Made by a program: the position numbers and the translations under genes. This document shows positions 6,696 through 14,429 of a stretch of 32,678 bases of DNA, in pieces. Numbering within the stretch: the first letter of the stretch is position 1; every line of letters starts with the position of its first letter. Where the stretch lies: contig JADZAF010000030.1 of NCBI GenBank assembly GCA_020852755.1, positions 1-32,678 of the forward strand, read 5' to 3'. This DNA comes from Bryobacterales bacterium (GTDB taxonomy: Bacteria; Acidobacteriota; Terriglobia; Bryobacterales; Bryobacteraceae). The notes under the pieces were generated by a model that was not told the origin of the DNA, did no database searches, and saw only the letters and a list, made by a program, of their open reading frames with translations.

Positions 6696-7685
6696 TCAGG
6701 GCTCGACGTACAGGCCCATGCGGCGTTTCACCAGCTCGACGGTGGAGTTGGCGATGGGAGACACCCGTTCGGCGCCTTCACGCAGGATGCCGGCCACGTA
6801 GCCCGGGTCCGAAGTGATCTCGGCGTAGCGCCGCTGCAGGGGCTCCAACTGGGCCACCACCATCTCCGCGACCTGCTTCTTCAAATCGCCGTAGCGCATG
6901 CCCTCGAAGCGGGCGTGCATCTCCTCGTCGCTTGCCCCGCTGAAAGCCTGGTAGATGTTCAGCAGGTTGGCCACGCCGGGGCCCAGGGCGGGGAAATTGA
7001 CGGCCGGGTTGGAGTCGGTGGTGGCCCGCATGATGGTCTTCCGGATCCTGTCGGGCGGATCCAGCAGGTTGACCGCGTGGTTGGCTCCCTTGGCCGACTT
7101 GCTCATCTTGACGTCCGGGTCGTCCAGGCCCATGATGCGCGCGCCTACCGAGGGCAGGCTGGTTTCCGGCATGACGAAGGTCTCGCCGTAGAGCGAGTTG
7201 AAGCGCTGGGCGACGTCGCGGGTCAATTCCAGGTGCTGGCTCTGATCTTCACCCACGGGTACGACCGCGGCCTGGTAGAGCAGGATGTCCGCGGCCATCA
7301 GCACCGGGTACTGGAATATGCCGTCTCCCACGGTTTCCTGGGCGGCGGCCTTGGCTTTGAACTGGGTCATGCGCCCCAGCCAGCCGAAGGGCGTCACGCA
7401 GGTGAGCATCCAGGCCAGCTCGGCATGTGCCGGAATCGAGGACTGGGCGATGATGGTGGAATGCCTGGGGTCGATGCCGGCGGCGATGAATAGCGCCGCC
7501 GTCTCCCGGATCTTGGCCAGCAGCTGGGCCGGCTCCTGGAAGACCGTCACGGCGTGCAGGTCGACGATGCAGAAAATGCTCTCGTAGTCGTACTGGATGC
7601 GCGCCCAGTTCTTGAGAGCGCCCAGGTAGTTGCCGATGTGCAGGTCGCCGGAAGGCTGAACCCCGGAAAAGACACGTTTCTTCAT
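6696..7685 (-). CDS. trpS: Tryptophanyl-tRNA synthetase
   Basis: A 329-residue class I aminoacyl-tRNA synthetase that charges tRNA-Trp. The HIGH motif appears as P-S-G-D-L-H-I-G-N (HIGN at 16-19) and the KMSKS loop is exact (193-197, preceded by D-P-D-V). V-G-E-D-Q-S-Q-H-L-E-L-T-R (144-156) is the conserved TrpRS block. Length is normal for bacterial TrpRS. The first in-frame ATG is used. An AGGAG lies unusually far upstream (about 18 nt), and an in-frame TAG lies just beyond it, so no longer start is available except a rare ATT. It forms a tight operon with the downstream MFS gene; this pairing has no obvious functional logic. Confidence 0.97.
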   Translation of the reverse strand: MKKRVFSGVQPSGDLHIGNYLGALKNWARIQYDYESIFCIVDLHAVTVFQEPAQLLAKIRETAALFIAAGIDPRHSTIIAQSSIPAHAELAWMLTCVTPFGWLGRMTQFKAKAAAQETVGDGIFQYPVLMAADILLYQAAVVPVGEDQSQHLELTRDVAQRFNSLYGETFVMPETSLPSVGARIMGLDDPDVKMSKSAKGANHAVNLLDPPDRIRKTIMRATTDSNPAVNFPALGPGVANLLNIYQAFSGASDEEMHARFEGMRYGDLKKQVAEMVVAQLEPLQRRYAEITSDPGYVAGILREGAERVSPIANSTVELVKRRMGLYVEP

Positions 7686-7844
7686 GGGATTGTGGACGTG
7701 AATCTCCTATCGTAACCCGAAGGGTGGAGAAGCGCGACTCTAACGGAAAGCCGGCACGCCGGCGACGGATGCAAGCCGGCCTGCAGTCCGAAACACTCCC
7801 CCGGCTTTTGGCGCATGCTTTCCGCGTGCCGCGGCGGTACTCTT

Positions 7845-7862
7845 GCGGCCGGCTCCGGCCGC
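7845..7862. repeat. 8-bp inverted repeat just upstream of the pectate-lyase-like gene promoter
   Basis: GCGGCCGG (7845-7852), spacer CT, CCGGCCGC (7855-7862). It lies 15 bp upstream of the proposed -35 in the 246-nt divergent spacer 7686-7931, where an operator would sit. A chance GC palindrome is possible. AAGCCGGC also occurs three times in this spacer (7748, 7773, 7868). Nothing else is recognisable there. Confidence 0.35.
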
Positions 7863-7877
7863 CAGGGAAGCCGGCCC

Positions 7878-7904
7878 TTGAGGCCCTTTTCGATCCGCTA
7901 TGAT
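7878..7904 (+). promoter_or_regulatory. Promoter of the pectate-lyase-like gene
   Basis: TTGAGG (7878-7883, 4/6) and TATGAT (7899-7904, 5/6) are separated by 15 bp, slightly short of the 17-bp optimum. Transcription would start near 7911, about 20 nt before the ATG at 7932, leaving the GGAGG (7922-7926 region) ribosome-binding site in the leader. Confidence 0.45.
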
Positions 7905-7931
7905 GATGCCCGTACCACATCGGAGGCCAAG

Positions 7932-9275
7932 ATGGCGAAACGCGAACTGGCTCGAAGAAGCCTCTTGAAGACGGCCGGCGCGGGCATGGCGGGGGCGCTG
8001 CCCGCGGGGGCCGCAGCCGGCTCGTCCGCCCGGCCGGCCAGCGGGGAGTTCAACGTTCTCGATTTCGGGGCCGTAGGGGACGGCAAGGCGGACAACACGG
8101 CGTCCTTTCGAAAGGCGCTGGCGGCAGCCGCGGAGATCGGCGGCATCGTCCGGGTGCCTCCCGGGCAGTTCCGTTTCGGCGGAACCATCGCTGTTCCTCC
8201 GGCAACGACCCTGGAAGGCTCCTGGCGCGGCCCGCACTATCCCGACCCCCGCAAAGGCAGCATGCTGCTGGTCTACGCGGGGCGCGACCGGGAGAATGCC
8301 GATCCTTTCGTCACCCTTGCGGCCAACAGTACGCTGAAAGGCCTGTCTTTCTACTATCCCGAGCAGAAGGTGAAAGACATACGCCCCTACCCCTGGACGG
8401 TATCCGTCCGCGGCGACCGGGCCAGCGTCATCGACATCTCCATGGCCAACTCGTACAACGCCCTGGATTGCGGCACGCACAACAACGCGGCGCACTACCT
8501 GCGCAACCTCAACATCACCGCGCTGCGGCGGGGCGTCTTCGTGGACCGTGTGTACGACATAGGCCGCATGGAAAACATCCACATTCATCCCAGCGAATGG
8601 TCCTCGCTGGGTCCCGCTTCGGGCTACGATTCCAAGACCCTGTTCCAGTACCAGCTCGACAACCTGGAGGGCTTCATCATCGGCAAGTGCGACTGGTCAT
8701 ACATGGTCAACTGTTTCGTCATCTTCGCGAAGGTGGGCTTCCGGTTCATTCCCTTGCAGGTGGAGCCGGGCCGGGACCGGGGCCAGGCGCCCGAGGGCAA
8801 CATCCTGATCACGCAGAGCGGATCGGACCTGAGCCCGCTGGCGGTGAAAATCGAAGCCGTGCAGGATCACTCCGGCATCGCTTTCGAAAACTGCCAGTTC
8901 ATGAACTCCATTGAGATCGAGGAAACCAATACCGGCCCCCTGAAGCTGGTCAACTGCGGTTTCTGGGGGCAGTGCCGCACGGGCTCGGTGATCCTGAATC
9001 GCGGCAAGGGAGAAGTGTTCCTCACCGCCTGCCACTTCAGCGCCTGGGAGGACCGCAACAACCCCTACCAGTGGGACCCCAGGATCCCCTTCATCCGCTG
9101 CGAGAACGGGGCCCTGATCATGACCGGCTGCGTGTTCAGGGACTACGGGCACACACCCGAGCATCACGTGCGACTGGGACCCGGCGTGAGCGCCGCGGTC
9201 CTGAACGGCAACCTGGTGCGGGGCGGCCGGCTGCGCATCGACAACCAGACTTCGGGCGACGTGCGGATCTTCTGA
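7932..9275 (+). CDS. Tat-exported pectate-lyase-3-type right-handed beta-helix protein
   Basis: A 447-residue protein. The start at ATG 7932 follows GGAGG with 5 nt spacing. Earlier in-frame starts would precede the promoter. The N-terminus (A-R-R-S-L-L-K-T-A-G-A-G-M-A-G-A-L) is a twin-arginine export signal. F-N-V-L-D-F-G-A-V-G-D-G-K-A-D-N-T, about 40 residues in, is the hallmark opening of Pectate_lyase_3/GH28-GH55-type beta-helices. Beta-helix rungs rich in N and G follow (N-S-Y-N-A-L-D-C-G-T-H-N-N-A). It probably binds or cleaves a polysaccharide outside the cytoplasm; lyase versus glycosidase cannot be told, and catalytic residues are not obvious. Its stop lies 1 nt from the stop of the convergent GH172-like gene. 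Confidence 0.82.
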   Translation: MAKRELARRSLLKTAGAGMAGALPAGAAAGSSARPASGEFNVLDFGAVGDGKADNTASFRKALAAAAEIGGIVRVPPGQFRFGGTIAVPPATTLEGSWRGPHYPDPRKGSMLLVYAGRDRENADPFVTLAANSTLKGLSFYYPEQKVKDIRPYPWTVSVRGDRASVIDISMANSYNALDCGTHNNAAHYLRNLNITALRRGVFVDRVYDIGRMENIHIHPSEWSSLGPASGYDSKTLFQYQLDNLEGFIIGKCDWSYMVNCFVIFAKVGFRFIPLQVEPGRDRGQAPEGNILITQSGSDLSPLAVKIEAVQDHSGIAFENCQFMNSIEIEETNTGPLKLVNCGFWGQCRTGSVILNRGKGEVFLTACHFSAWEDRNNPYQWDPRIPFIRCENGALIMTGCVFRDYGHTPEHHVRLGPGVSAAVLNGNLVRGGRLRIDNQTSGDVRIF

Positions 9276-9276
9276 G

Positions 9277-10428
9277 CTACAGTCCTTTCACCCGTTCGGA
9301 CACGGGCGCCAGGGCCGGCAACGGGTTGACCGGCTGGTCCAGATAGAAGTACGCGCAGCTGGACCAGTCGTCCTGGCGCTCGAACAGCCCGCCCTCCAGC
9401 ATCTCCTTGCGCACCTGCCCCGGACCCGCCTTGTAAACCGGCGGCTGTCCCGCCTTGTAGATGGTGCCCATGGCGTCTTCGCCCATGTAGCCGATCTGCT
9501 GGATGGTGACCCGGATGTCCTTGTGGAAGTAGACGGGATCGGGGATGTGGTAGCGGTAGAAGCCGTAACGCATGCCGGCGCGGTCGGCCACGTGGCAGCC
9601 CTGGTAGAGGTGGGCGTACTGGCCCTGGCCCCACCCGGTTCCGATGTAATCCTCCGTCCCGGTCCCGCTCAGGGTGGGGAGTTCGGTGTCCCCGTCCAGG
9701 TAGACCTTGACCTCGCCTTCGCCCCACCACGAACTGGCGTACAGATGGCGGCTGGCGATGACGCCGATGTTCGAGCCGATGTAGCGGCCCTTGCCCGCGA
9801 TGCGCGGCAGGATCTCGAAGTCGCGCTGGATCGTGGTCGGGCTCTCGCGCCGCCAGTGGGCATGGAAGTACAGCACTTCGGCGCCGTGGCGGTCGCCCAG
9901 GGTGTAGTCCACGTCGTAGAAGATCGCGTTGAGCAGCTTGCCGCTCTCGTTGGTCACCACGATCTTCATTCCCTTGCGGAAGGGCATGGGCAGGTAGCAG
10001 TTGAAGCTGCGCCCCTCCGGACTGGCGAAGGCGGCGGATTGGAAGGCAGCCATGCGGCCGAGTCCCGTTCCGAAGAAGTCGCCGAAGGGAGCGCTCACCG
10101 CCGGCTTGTCCGCGCCGTCCCAGTACATATCGATCCGCAGGCCGCGCAGCATTTCGGGGCTGCGGTCGTTGATGGTCGCCCAGATGCGCCGCACAGTGCC
10201 GCTGCGGCCGCGCACCTCCGCCAGGGTCAGGCTCTCACCCGGCTGAATGGGCACGGCCGGGCGGCCTTTGCGGCCCGCGTTTGTCTGGGCCGCTTTCCCT
10301 TTCTCACCGGCCGGGTTTTCCGGGCTGGCCCAACGGGTTTCCACGCCTTCCGGTATTGTATACAGGGGTTGCGCGCGCACCGCGCCGTTCAGCAACAACA
10401 GGACAGGAATGACAGACAGGATCCGCAT
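9277..10428 (-). CDS. DUF2961 / glycoside hydrolase family 172-like exported protein
   Basis: A 383-residue protein with a Sec signal peptide (MRILSVIPVLLLLNGAVRAQ). The DUF2961 core has the characteristic G-T-G-T-E-D-Y-I-G-T-G-W-G (residues 255-267), W-W-G-E-G-E-V-K-V-Y-L-D-G-D (234-247) and G-F-Y-R-Y-H-I-P-D-P-V-Y-F motifs. DUF2961 became GH172 after a bifidobacterial member was shown to act on difructose dianhydrides and alpha-fructofuranosides using two glutamates. Here the acidic residues of the two motifs above (E237/E239 and E259) are the candidates, not a proven assignment. The start at 10428 has no strong ribosome-binding site. Together with the convergent beta-helix gene it suggests glycan use. 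Confidence 0.85.
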   Translation of the reverse strand: MRILSVIPVLLLLNGAVRAQPLYTIPEGVETRWASPENPAGEKGKAAQTNAGRKGRPAVPIQPGESLTLAEVRGRSGTVRRIWATINDRSPEMLRGLRIDMYWDGADKPAVSAPFGDFFGTGLGRMAAFQSAAFASPEGRSFNCYLPMPFRKGMKIVVTNESGKLLNAIFYDVDYTLGDRHGAEVLYFHAHWRRESPTTIQRDFEILPRIAGKGRYIGSNIGVIASRHLYASSWWGEGEVKVYLDGDTELPTLSGTGTEDYIGTGWGQGQYAHLYQGCHVADRAGMRYGFYRYHIPDPVYFHKDIRVTIQQIGYMGEDAMGTIYKAGQPPVYKAGPGQVRKEMLEGGLFERQDDWSSCAYFYLDQPVNPLPALAPVSERVKGL

Positions 10429-10601
10429 ATGGATCCCAGTCTACCGTTTGCGGACTCTCCGCACATTGCATGCAGCGCACGTTCCTGGCACGCCGTGCCG
10501 GCACTCCTGCAGCGGAAGGCTCGTCTTGCGTATCCGGGCGTGCAGCGCGATGATGGTCCTGATTCCGGATTCCGAACTCCGATATTTTGAGGACCAATTC
10601 G

Positions 10602-11510
10602 ATGCCCCACACGAGCGAATCGCGGCGCCGCTTCCTGCAATCCACGGCAGGCGCCGCCCTTGTCTCCGCCGCTGAGGCGGCGCCAGCTCTGCCGAAAGTG
10701 AAGCTGGGGAAGTTCGAGATCACGCGCCTGATCATCGGCGCCAATCCACTCTATGGCTATTCGCACTGCAGCCGCCTGCTCGACCAGCACCTGCGCGAGT
10801 GGTGCACCCAGGAACGGGTCTGCGAGATCCTGCGCGGGGCCGAGCGCAACGGCATCAATACCTGGCAGATGCACTACGGCGAGCGCCCGGTCTCGGACTT
10901 GAAACGTCACCGGGCCGAGGGCGGCAAGCTGCAGTGGATCCTGCTGGGCATGGGCGAGGTCATGAAGGACTTCTCCCTGATCCGGGAGATGGCCCGCATG
11001 CAGCCGGTCGGCATTGTGCATCACGGCAACATGACCGACGACCGCTTCCGCGCGGGGGAACGGGAGAAGGTGCATGATTTCCTGAAGGCCGTGCGCGACA
11101 GCGGCGTGCTGGTGGGCCTCTCCACCCACAACCCGGCGGTCATCGACACGGTCGAGGGTTTGGGCTGGGATATCGACTTCTACATGACCTGCCTGTATCA
11201 GCAGAGCCGACCCCGCGAGGAACTGCAAAAGATGCTCGGCGAAGCGCCCATAGGCGAGACCTACCTGGACAGCGATCCACCGCGCATGTTCCGCGTCATT
11301 CGCCAGACGAAGAAGACCTGCCTGGCCTTCAAGCTGCTGGCCGCCGGCCGCCTGATCAACTCGCCGCAGATGGTGGAGCAGGCCGTCCGCCGGGCGCTGG
11401 AGAACATCAAGCCGCAGGACTGCATCATCATGGGCATGTATCCGCGCTTCCGGGACGAGCCCAGGGAAAACGCCGAGACGGTGCGGCGGATTCTGGGCGC
11501 CGCCGGATAG
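10602..11510 (+). CDS. Tat-exported aldo/keto-reductase-like TIM-barrel protein
   Basis: A 302-residue protein. I chose ATG 10602 over an in-frame TTG at 10587 because TGAGGA lies 8 nt upstream of the ATG and overlaps the TTG. S-R-R-R-F-L-Q-S-T-A-G-A-A-L-V-S-A (residues 7-23) is a Tat signal. The body looks like an aldo/keto-reductase barrel: L-G-K-F-E-I-T-R-L-I-I-G-A-N-P at the start, G-I-N-T-W-Q-M-H-Y-G after the first helix, and V-G-L-S-T-H-N-P-A-V-I in the middle. The usual D-T-A-x-x-Y catalytic stretch is replaced by W-Q-M-H-Y, so reductase activity is doubtful. It heads the run leading to the two sulfatases, 11 nt before the first one. Confidence 0.7.
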   Translation: MPHTSESRRRFLQSTAGAALVSAAEAAPALPKVKLGKFEITRLIIGANPLYGYSHCSRLLDQHLREWCTQERVCEILRGAERNGINTWQMHYGERPVSDLKRHRAEGGKLQWILLGMGEVMKDFSLIREMARMQPVGIVHHGNMTDDRFRAGEREKVHDFLKAVRDSGVLVGLSTHNPAVIDTVEGLGWDIDFYMTCLYQQSRPREELQKMLGEAPIGETYLDSDPPRMFRVIRQTKKTCLAFKLLAAGRLINSPQMVEQAVRRALENIKPQDCIIMGMYPRFRDEPRENAETVRRILGAAG

Positions 11511-11515
11511 ATAAT
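11510..11515 (+). promoter_or_regulatory. Possible internal -10 element before sulfatase 1 (leaderless start?)
   Basis: GATAAT overlaps the end of the upstream gene and stands exactly 6 nt before the ATG at 11522. No Shine-Dalgarno sequence is present in this gap, so transcription may begin at the start codon itself. No -35 is recognisable. Read-through from the upstream gene is the alternative. Confidence 0.3.
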
Positions 11516-11521
11516 ACCGGA

Positions 11522-12928
11522 ATGGCCACGGAAACCCTGACCCGCCGCGCCTTCGCGGGGGAACTGGCCGCTCCGGCTTTCCTCCGGCAGGGGGCCAAGA
11601 ACACCCGCGGCGTCATCCTGCTGATCGGTGACGACCACAGTCCGGTCGCCGGCTGCTACGGCAACCGCGTGATCGCCACGCCCCACCTGGACGGCCTGGC
11701 CGCCCGGGGAGTCCGCTTCAGCCACGCCTTCTGCACCACGGCATCGTGCAGCGCCAGCCGCTCGGTGATCCTGACCGGGCTGCATAATCACGCCAGCGGC
11801 CAGTTCGGCCACGCCCACGCCCCCCACAACTTTCACACCCACGAGAGGATCCTGTCCATACCCCGGCTGGGGAGGGCCCAGGGCGTTTTCAGCGGAGTCA
11901 TCGCCAAGCTGCACGTGAACCCGCCGCTGGTCTACCCGTTCGACTTCACCGGTTCCGGTGCGGGTGATTTCGGCCGCAACGTGCCGGGAATCGCGCAAGC
12001 GGCGGCGGAGTTCCTGAAGAAGGCGGAGGGCCGCCCGTTCTATCTGCACGTGGGCTACACAGACCCGCACCGCGGCGGCGATCCCACGCGCTTCGCCAAT
12101 CGCGACTACGCCGGAGTGCGAAGGAGAATCTACTCGCCGGCCGACGTCGTGGTGCCGCCGTTCCTGCCGGACCGGCCCGAGGTGCGCCGCGAGCTGGCCG
12201 AATACTATCAGTCGATCGACCGCCTGGACCAGGGCATCGGCATGCTGCTGGATGTACTGGAAAAATCCGGACGCGCCCGGGACACCCTGGTGATCTACCT
12301 GGGCGATAACGGCATGCCGTTTCCCGGCGCCAAGGGCAGCTTCTACGACTCGGGCAACCGACAGCCGCTCATCATCGCCGCGCCCGGGCAGCGCAACCGC
12401 GGCATCGTGAACCGCGGTATGGCCAGTTTCACCGACATCCTGCCCACCGTCATCGACTGGCTCGGCATCCCCGGCCCGGGCTATCCTCTGCACGGCCGCA
12501 GCCTGCTGCCGGTGCTCGAACAGGCCGACCCGCCCGGGCGCGAAGAGGTGTACCTCTCGCACACCTTTCACGAGATCAACAACTACTACCCCTACCGCGC
12601 TATCCGTACGCGGCGCTATAAGTACGTCAAGTTTCTCTTTCCCGAACTCGAGATGCCGCTGCCCAGCGACCTGTTCGACTCGCCCACCTGGCAGGGAATC
12701 CTGCGGCGCAAGGACGAGTTCATGGGCAAACGGCGCACGGCGGCGGTGCTGCGCCACGCCGGGGAGGAACTGTACGATCTGGAAAACGACCCGGAGGAAA
12801 CCACCAGCCTGGCGGCGTCCGAAGCCCACGCCGCGCTTCTCCAGGAACTGCGCGGGAAGGTACGGAAGTTCCGCGAGGAAACCGGGGATCCCTGGCTGAT
12901 CGTGGACCGGCAGCGGGAGGGCTCGTGA
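11522..12928 (+). CDS. Sulfatase (formylglycine-dependent), first of a pair
   Basis: A 468-residue alkaline-phosphatase-fold sulfatase that would hydrolyse sulfate esters, probably of polysaccharides. The metal site starts with G-D-D-H (D37, D38). The formylglycine motif is C76-S-A-S-R80 followed by S-V-I-L-T-G, with Ala where the standard motif has Pro. I-A-K-L-H (K129, H131), T-D-P-H (181-183) and L-G-D-N-G (D262, N263) with K271 complete the site. L-Y-D-L-E-N-D-P-E-E-T is the usual C-terminal block. The N-terminus T-R-R-A-F-A-G-E-L-A-A-P is a short Tat-like leader. No sulfatase-maturating enzyme gene lies in the window. Its stop overlaps the next sulfatase start (GTGA). Confidence 0.92.
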   Translation: MATETLTRRAFAGELAAPAFLRQGAKNTRGVILLIGDDHSPVAGCYGNRVIATPHLDGLAARGVRFSHAFCTTASCSASRSVILTGLHNHASGQFGHAHAPHNFHTHERILSIPRLGRAQGVFSGVIAKLHVNPPLVYPFDFTGSGAGDFGRNVPGIAQAAAEFLKKAEGRPFYLHVGYTDPHRGGDPTRFANRDYAGVRRRIYSPADVVVPPFLPDRPEVRRELAEYYQSIDRLDQGIGMLLDVLEKSGRARDTLVIYLGDNGMPFPGAKGSFYDSGNRQPLIIAAPGQRNRGIVNRGMASFTDILPTVIDWLGIPGPGYPLHGRSLLPVLEQADPPGREEVYLSHTFHEINNYYPYRAIRTRRYKYVKFLFPELEMPLPSDLFDSPTWQGILRRKDEFMGKRRTAAVLRHAGEELYDLENDPEETTSLAASEAHAALLQELRGKVRKFREETGDPWLIVDRQREGS

Positions 12929-14325
12929 CGCGCCGCGACTGGCTGGGCGCGGTCCTGGCAGCGCCGGTCAGAGCCGCCCGCCCCCCCAACATCGTCTTCC
13001 TGCTTACCGACGATCAGCGCTGGGACTCGCTCGGCTGCATGGGCAACCCGGTGGTCCGGACCCCCAACATCGACCGGCTGGCGGCCCGCGGCGTGCGCTT
13101 CGAGAATCACTTCGTCACTACCGCCATCTGCGTTTCCAGCCGCGCCAGCATCTTCACCGGCCTTTACTCCCGCTGCCACCGCATCTGGAATTTCGGCGAT
13201 TCATTTCCCCCGGATGTCTTTGCGCGCAGCTACCCGGCGCTGCTCAGGCGGGCCGGGTACCGCACGGGCTTCATCGGTAAATGGGGCATTGACGGCGGCG
13301 CGATGCCGTCGGCGGCTTTCGATTACTTTCGCGGCTTTCAAGGGCAGGGCCGCTACTTTCCGGACAAGTCCGATCCGCGCCGGCACCTCACCGCGGTCAT
13401 GGGAGACCAAGCGGCCGAGTTCCTGGCCGGCTGCACAGGGGACCGGCCCTTTTGCCTCTCGGTCAGTTTCAAGGCGCCGCACGTGCAGGACGAGCATCCC
13501 GACCAGTTCCTCTATGACCCGGCGGACGAAGACCTGTATCGCGACGTGACCATCCCCGTGCCGGAAACGGCCGATCCGCGGTTCATCGCTGCCCTGCCGG
13601 TCTCCATCCAGCGCTCCGAGGGCCGCCGGCGCTGGGGCGTCCGCTTCTCCACGCCGGCGCTCTATCAGAGGTCCGTCAAAGGCTACTACCGCTTGATCAG
13701 CGGGGTGGACCGGGTGGTGGGGCGGCTCATGGACCTGCTCGCCCGAGCGGGTTTCGATCAGAACACGGTGGTGATCTACTCCTCGGACAACGGCTTTTAC
13801 CTGTCGGAACACGGGCTGGCCGGAAAGTGGTTCATGCACGAGGAATCCATCCGGACGCCGCTTCTGATCGCCGATCCGCGCCTGCCGCCGGCGGGGCGCG
13901 GGCGCCGCGTGCGGCAGATGACCCTGAACATCGACATCGCTCCCACGCTGCTGGCGCTGGCCGGGGTGGAGGCTGAGCGCTCGATGCAGGGCCGCAACCT
14001 GCGTCCCCTGCTCCAGGGCGAGGTGCGGGACTGGCGCCGGGAATGGTTCTACGAGCATCACTTTCGATCGAACGGCTGGATCCCGGCTAGCGAGGGTATA
14101 CGCACGGAGCGCTGGAAGTACATCGCCCATATCGATGAGCAGCCGCTGTTCGAGGAACTCTACGATCTGGCCGCCGACCCGCGCGAGAGGGACAATCTGG
14201 CGCGCACGCCCGCTTCAAGCGCGCGGATGGAAGCACTGCGGGCCCGGCGCCAGGCCTGGATCCGAAACCTGGAAGCGTGGCGGCCCGGGGCGCCCTGGCA
14301 CGAGCCGGCAGGGAGCGGAGATTGA
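12925..14325 (+). CDS. Sulfatase (formylglycine-dependent), second of a pair
   Basis: A 466-residue S1-type sulfatase starting at GTG 12925. The start overlaps the previous stop by 4 nt (GTGA) and has GGGAGG 4 nt upstream, so translation is coupled. Metal ligands start at L-L-T-D-D-Q (D29, D30). The formylglycine motif is C69-V-S-S-R73 with Ser at the third position instead of Pro. I-G-K-W (K119), S-S-D-N-G (D288, N289) and A-G-K-W (K301) follow, then the L-Y-D-L-A-A-D-P-R-E-R-D-N-L block. The leader T-R-R-D-W-L-G-A-V-L-A-A-P is Tat-like but very short. It differs clearly from the first sulfatase, so the pair probably acts on different sulfate positions or linkages. Confidence 0.93.
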   Translation: MTRRDWLGAVLAAPVRAARPPNIVFLLTDDQRWDSLGCMGNPVVRTPNIDRLAARGVRFENHFVTTAICVSSRASIFTGLYSRCHRIWNFGDSFPPDVFARSYPALLRRAGYRTGFIGKWGIDGGAMPSAAFDYFRGFQGQGRYFPDKSDPRRHLTAVMGDQAAEFLAGCTGDRPFCLSVSFKAPHVQDEHPDQFLYDPADEDLYRDVTIPVPETADPRFIAALPVSIQRSEGRRRWGVRFSTPALYQRSVKGYYRLISGVDRVVGRLMDLLARAGFDQNTVVIYSSDNGFYLSEHGLAGKWFMHEESIRTPLLIADPRLPPAGRGRRVRQMTLNIDIAPTLLALAGVEAERSMQGRNLRPLLQGEVRDWRREWFYEHHFRSNGWIPASEGIRTERWKYIAHIDEQPLFEELYDLAADPRERDNLARTPASSARMEALRARRQAWIRNLEAWRPGAPWHEPAGSGD

Positions 14326-14348
14326 GCCGCCCCTTCCGCTCGCGGCTC
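14324..14348 (+). terminator. GC hairpin at the end of the sulfatase genes, possible terminator
   Basis: GAGCCGC (14324-14330) pairs with GCGGCTC (14342-14348) around an 11-nt pyrimidine-rich loop, starting inside the sulfatase stop codon. No T-tract follows. The 104-nt gap also holds a 12-bp perfect palindrome CCGCGGCCGCGG at 14387-14398. Confidence 0.35.
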
Positions 14349-14429
14349 GGTCTCGCGCGGGATTCGCGGCACACTGCGCTGCTGAGCCGCGGCCGCGGGA
14401 AACGGTTGTTGGACTGAAGGAGACATGTC

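Noticed and set aside
7686..7760. T-box or tryptophan attenuator upstream of trpS
   Set aside because: No run of Trp codons, no T-box sequence and no terminator/antiterminator pair is visible in the short leader.
7748..7875. Three AAGCCGGC copies in the trpS/beta-helix spacer as a regulatory repeat
   Set aside because: Eight-base GC-rich words recur by chance at this composition; spacing is irregular (25 and 95 bp).
10561..10586. Short tandem GATTCCG-GATTCCG repeat upstream of the AKR-like gene, considered as an operator
   Set aside because: Only two imperfectly continued copies, no symmetry and no second site; too little to call.
10587..10601. Upstream TTG as start of the AKR-like gene
   Set aside because: The TTG overlaps the TGAGGA that serves as ribosome-binding site for ATG 10602, which begins the Tat signal properly.
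11261..12829. Long minus-strand open frame opposite sulfatase 1
   Set aside because: Opposite a sulfatase with all catalytic motifs. The translation shows no recognisable domain and no ribosome-binding site.
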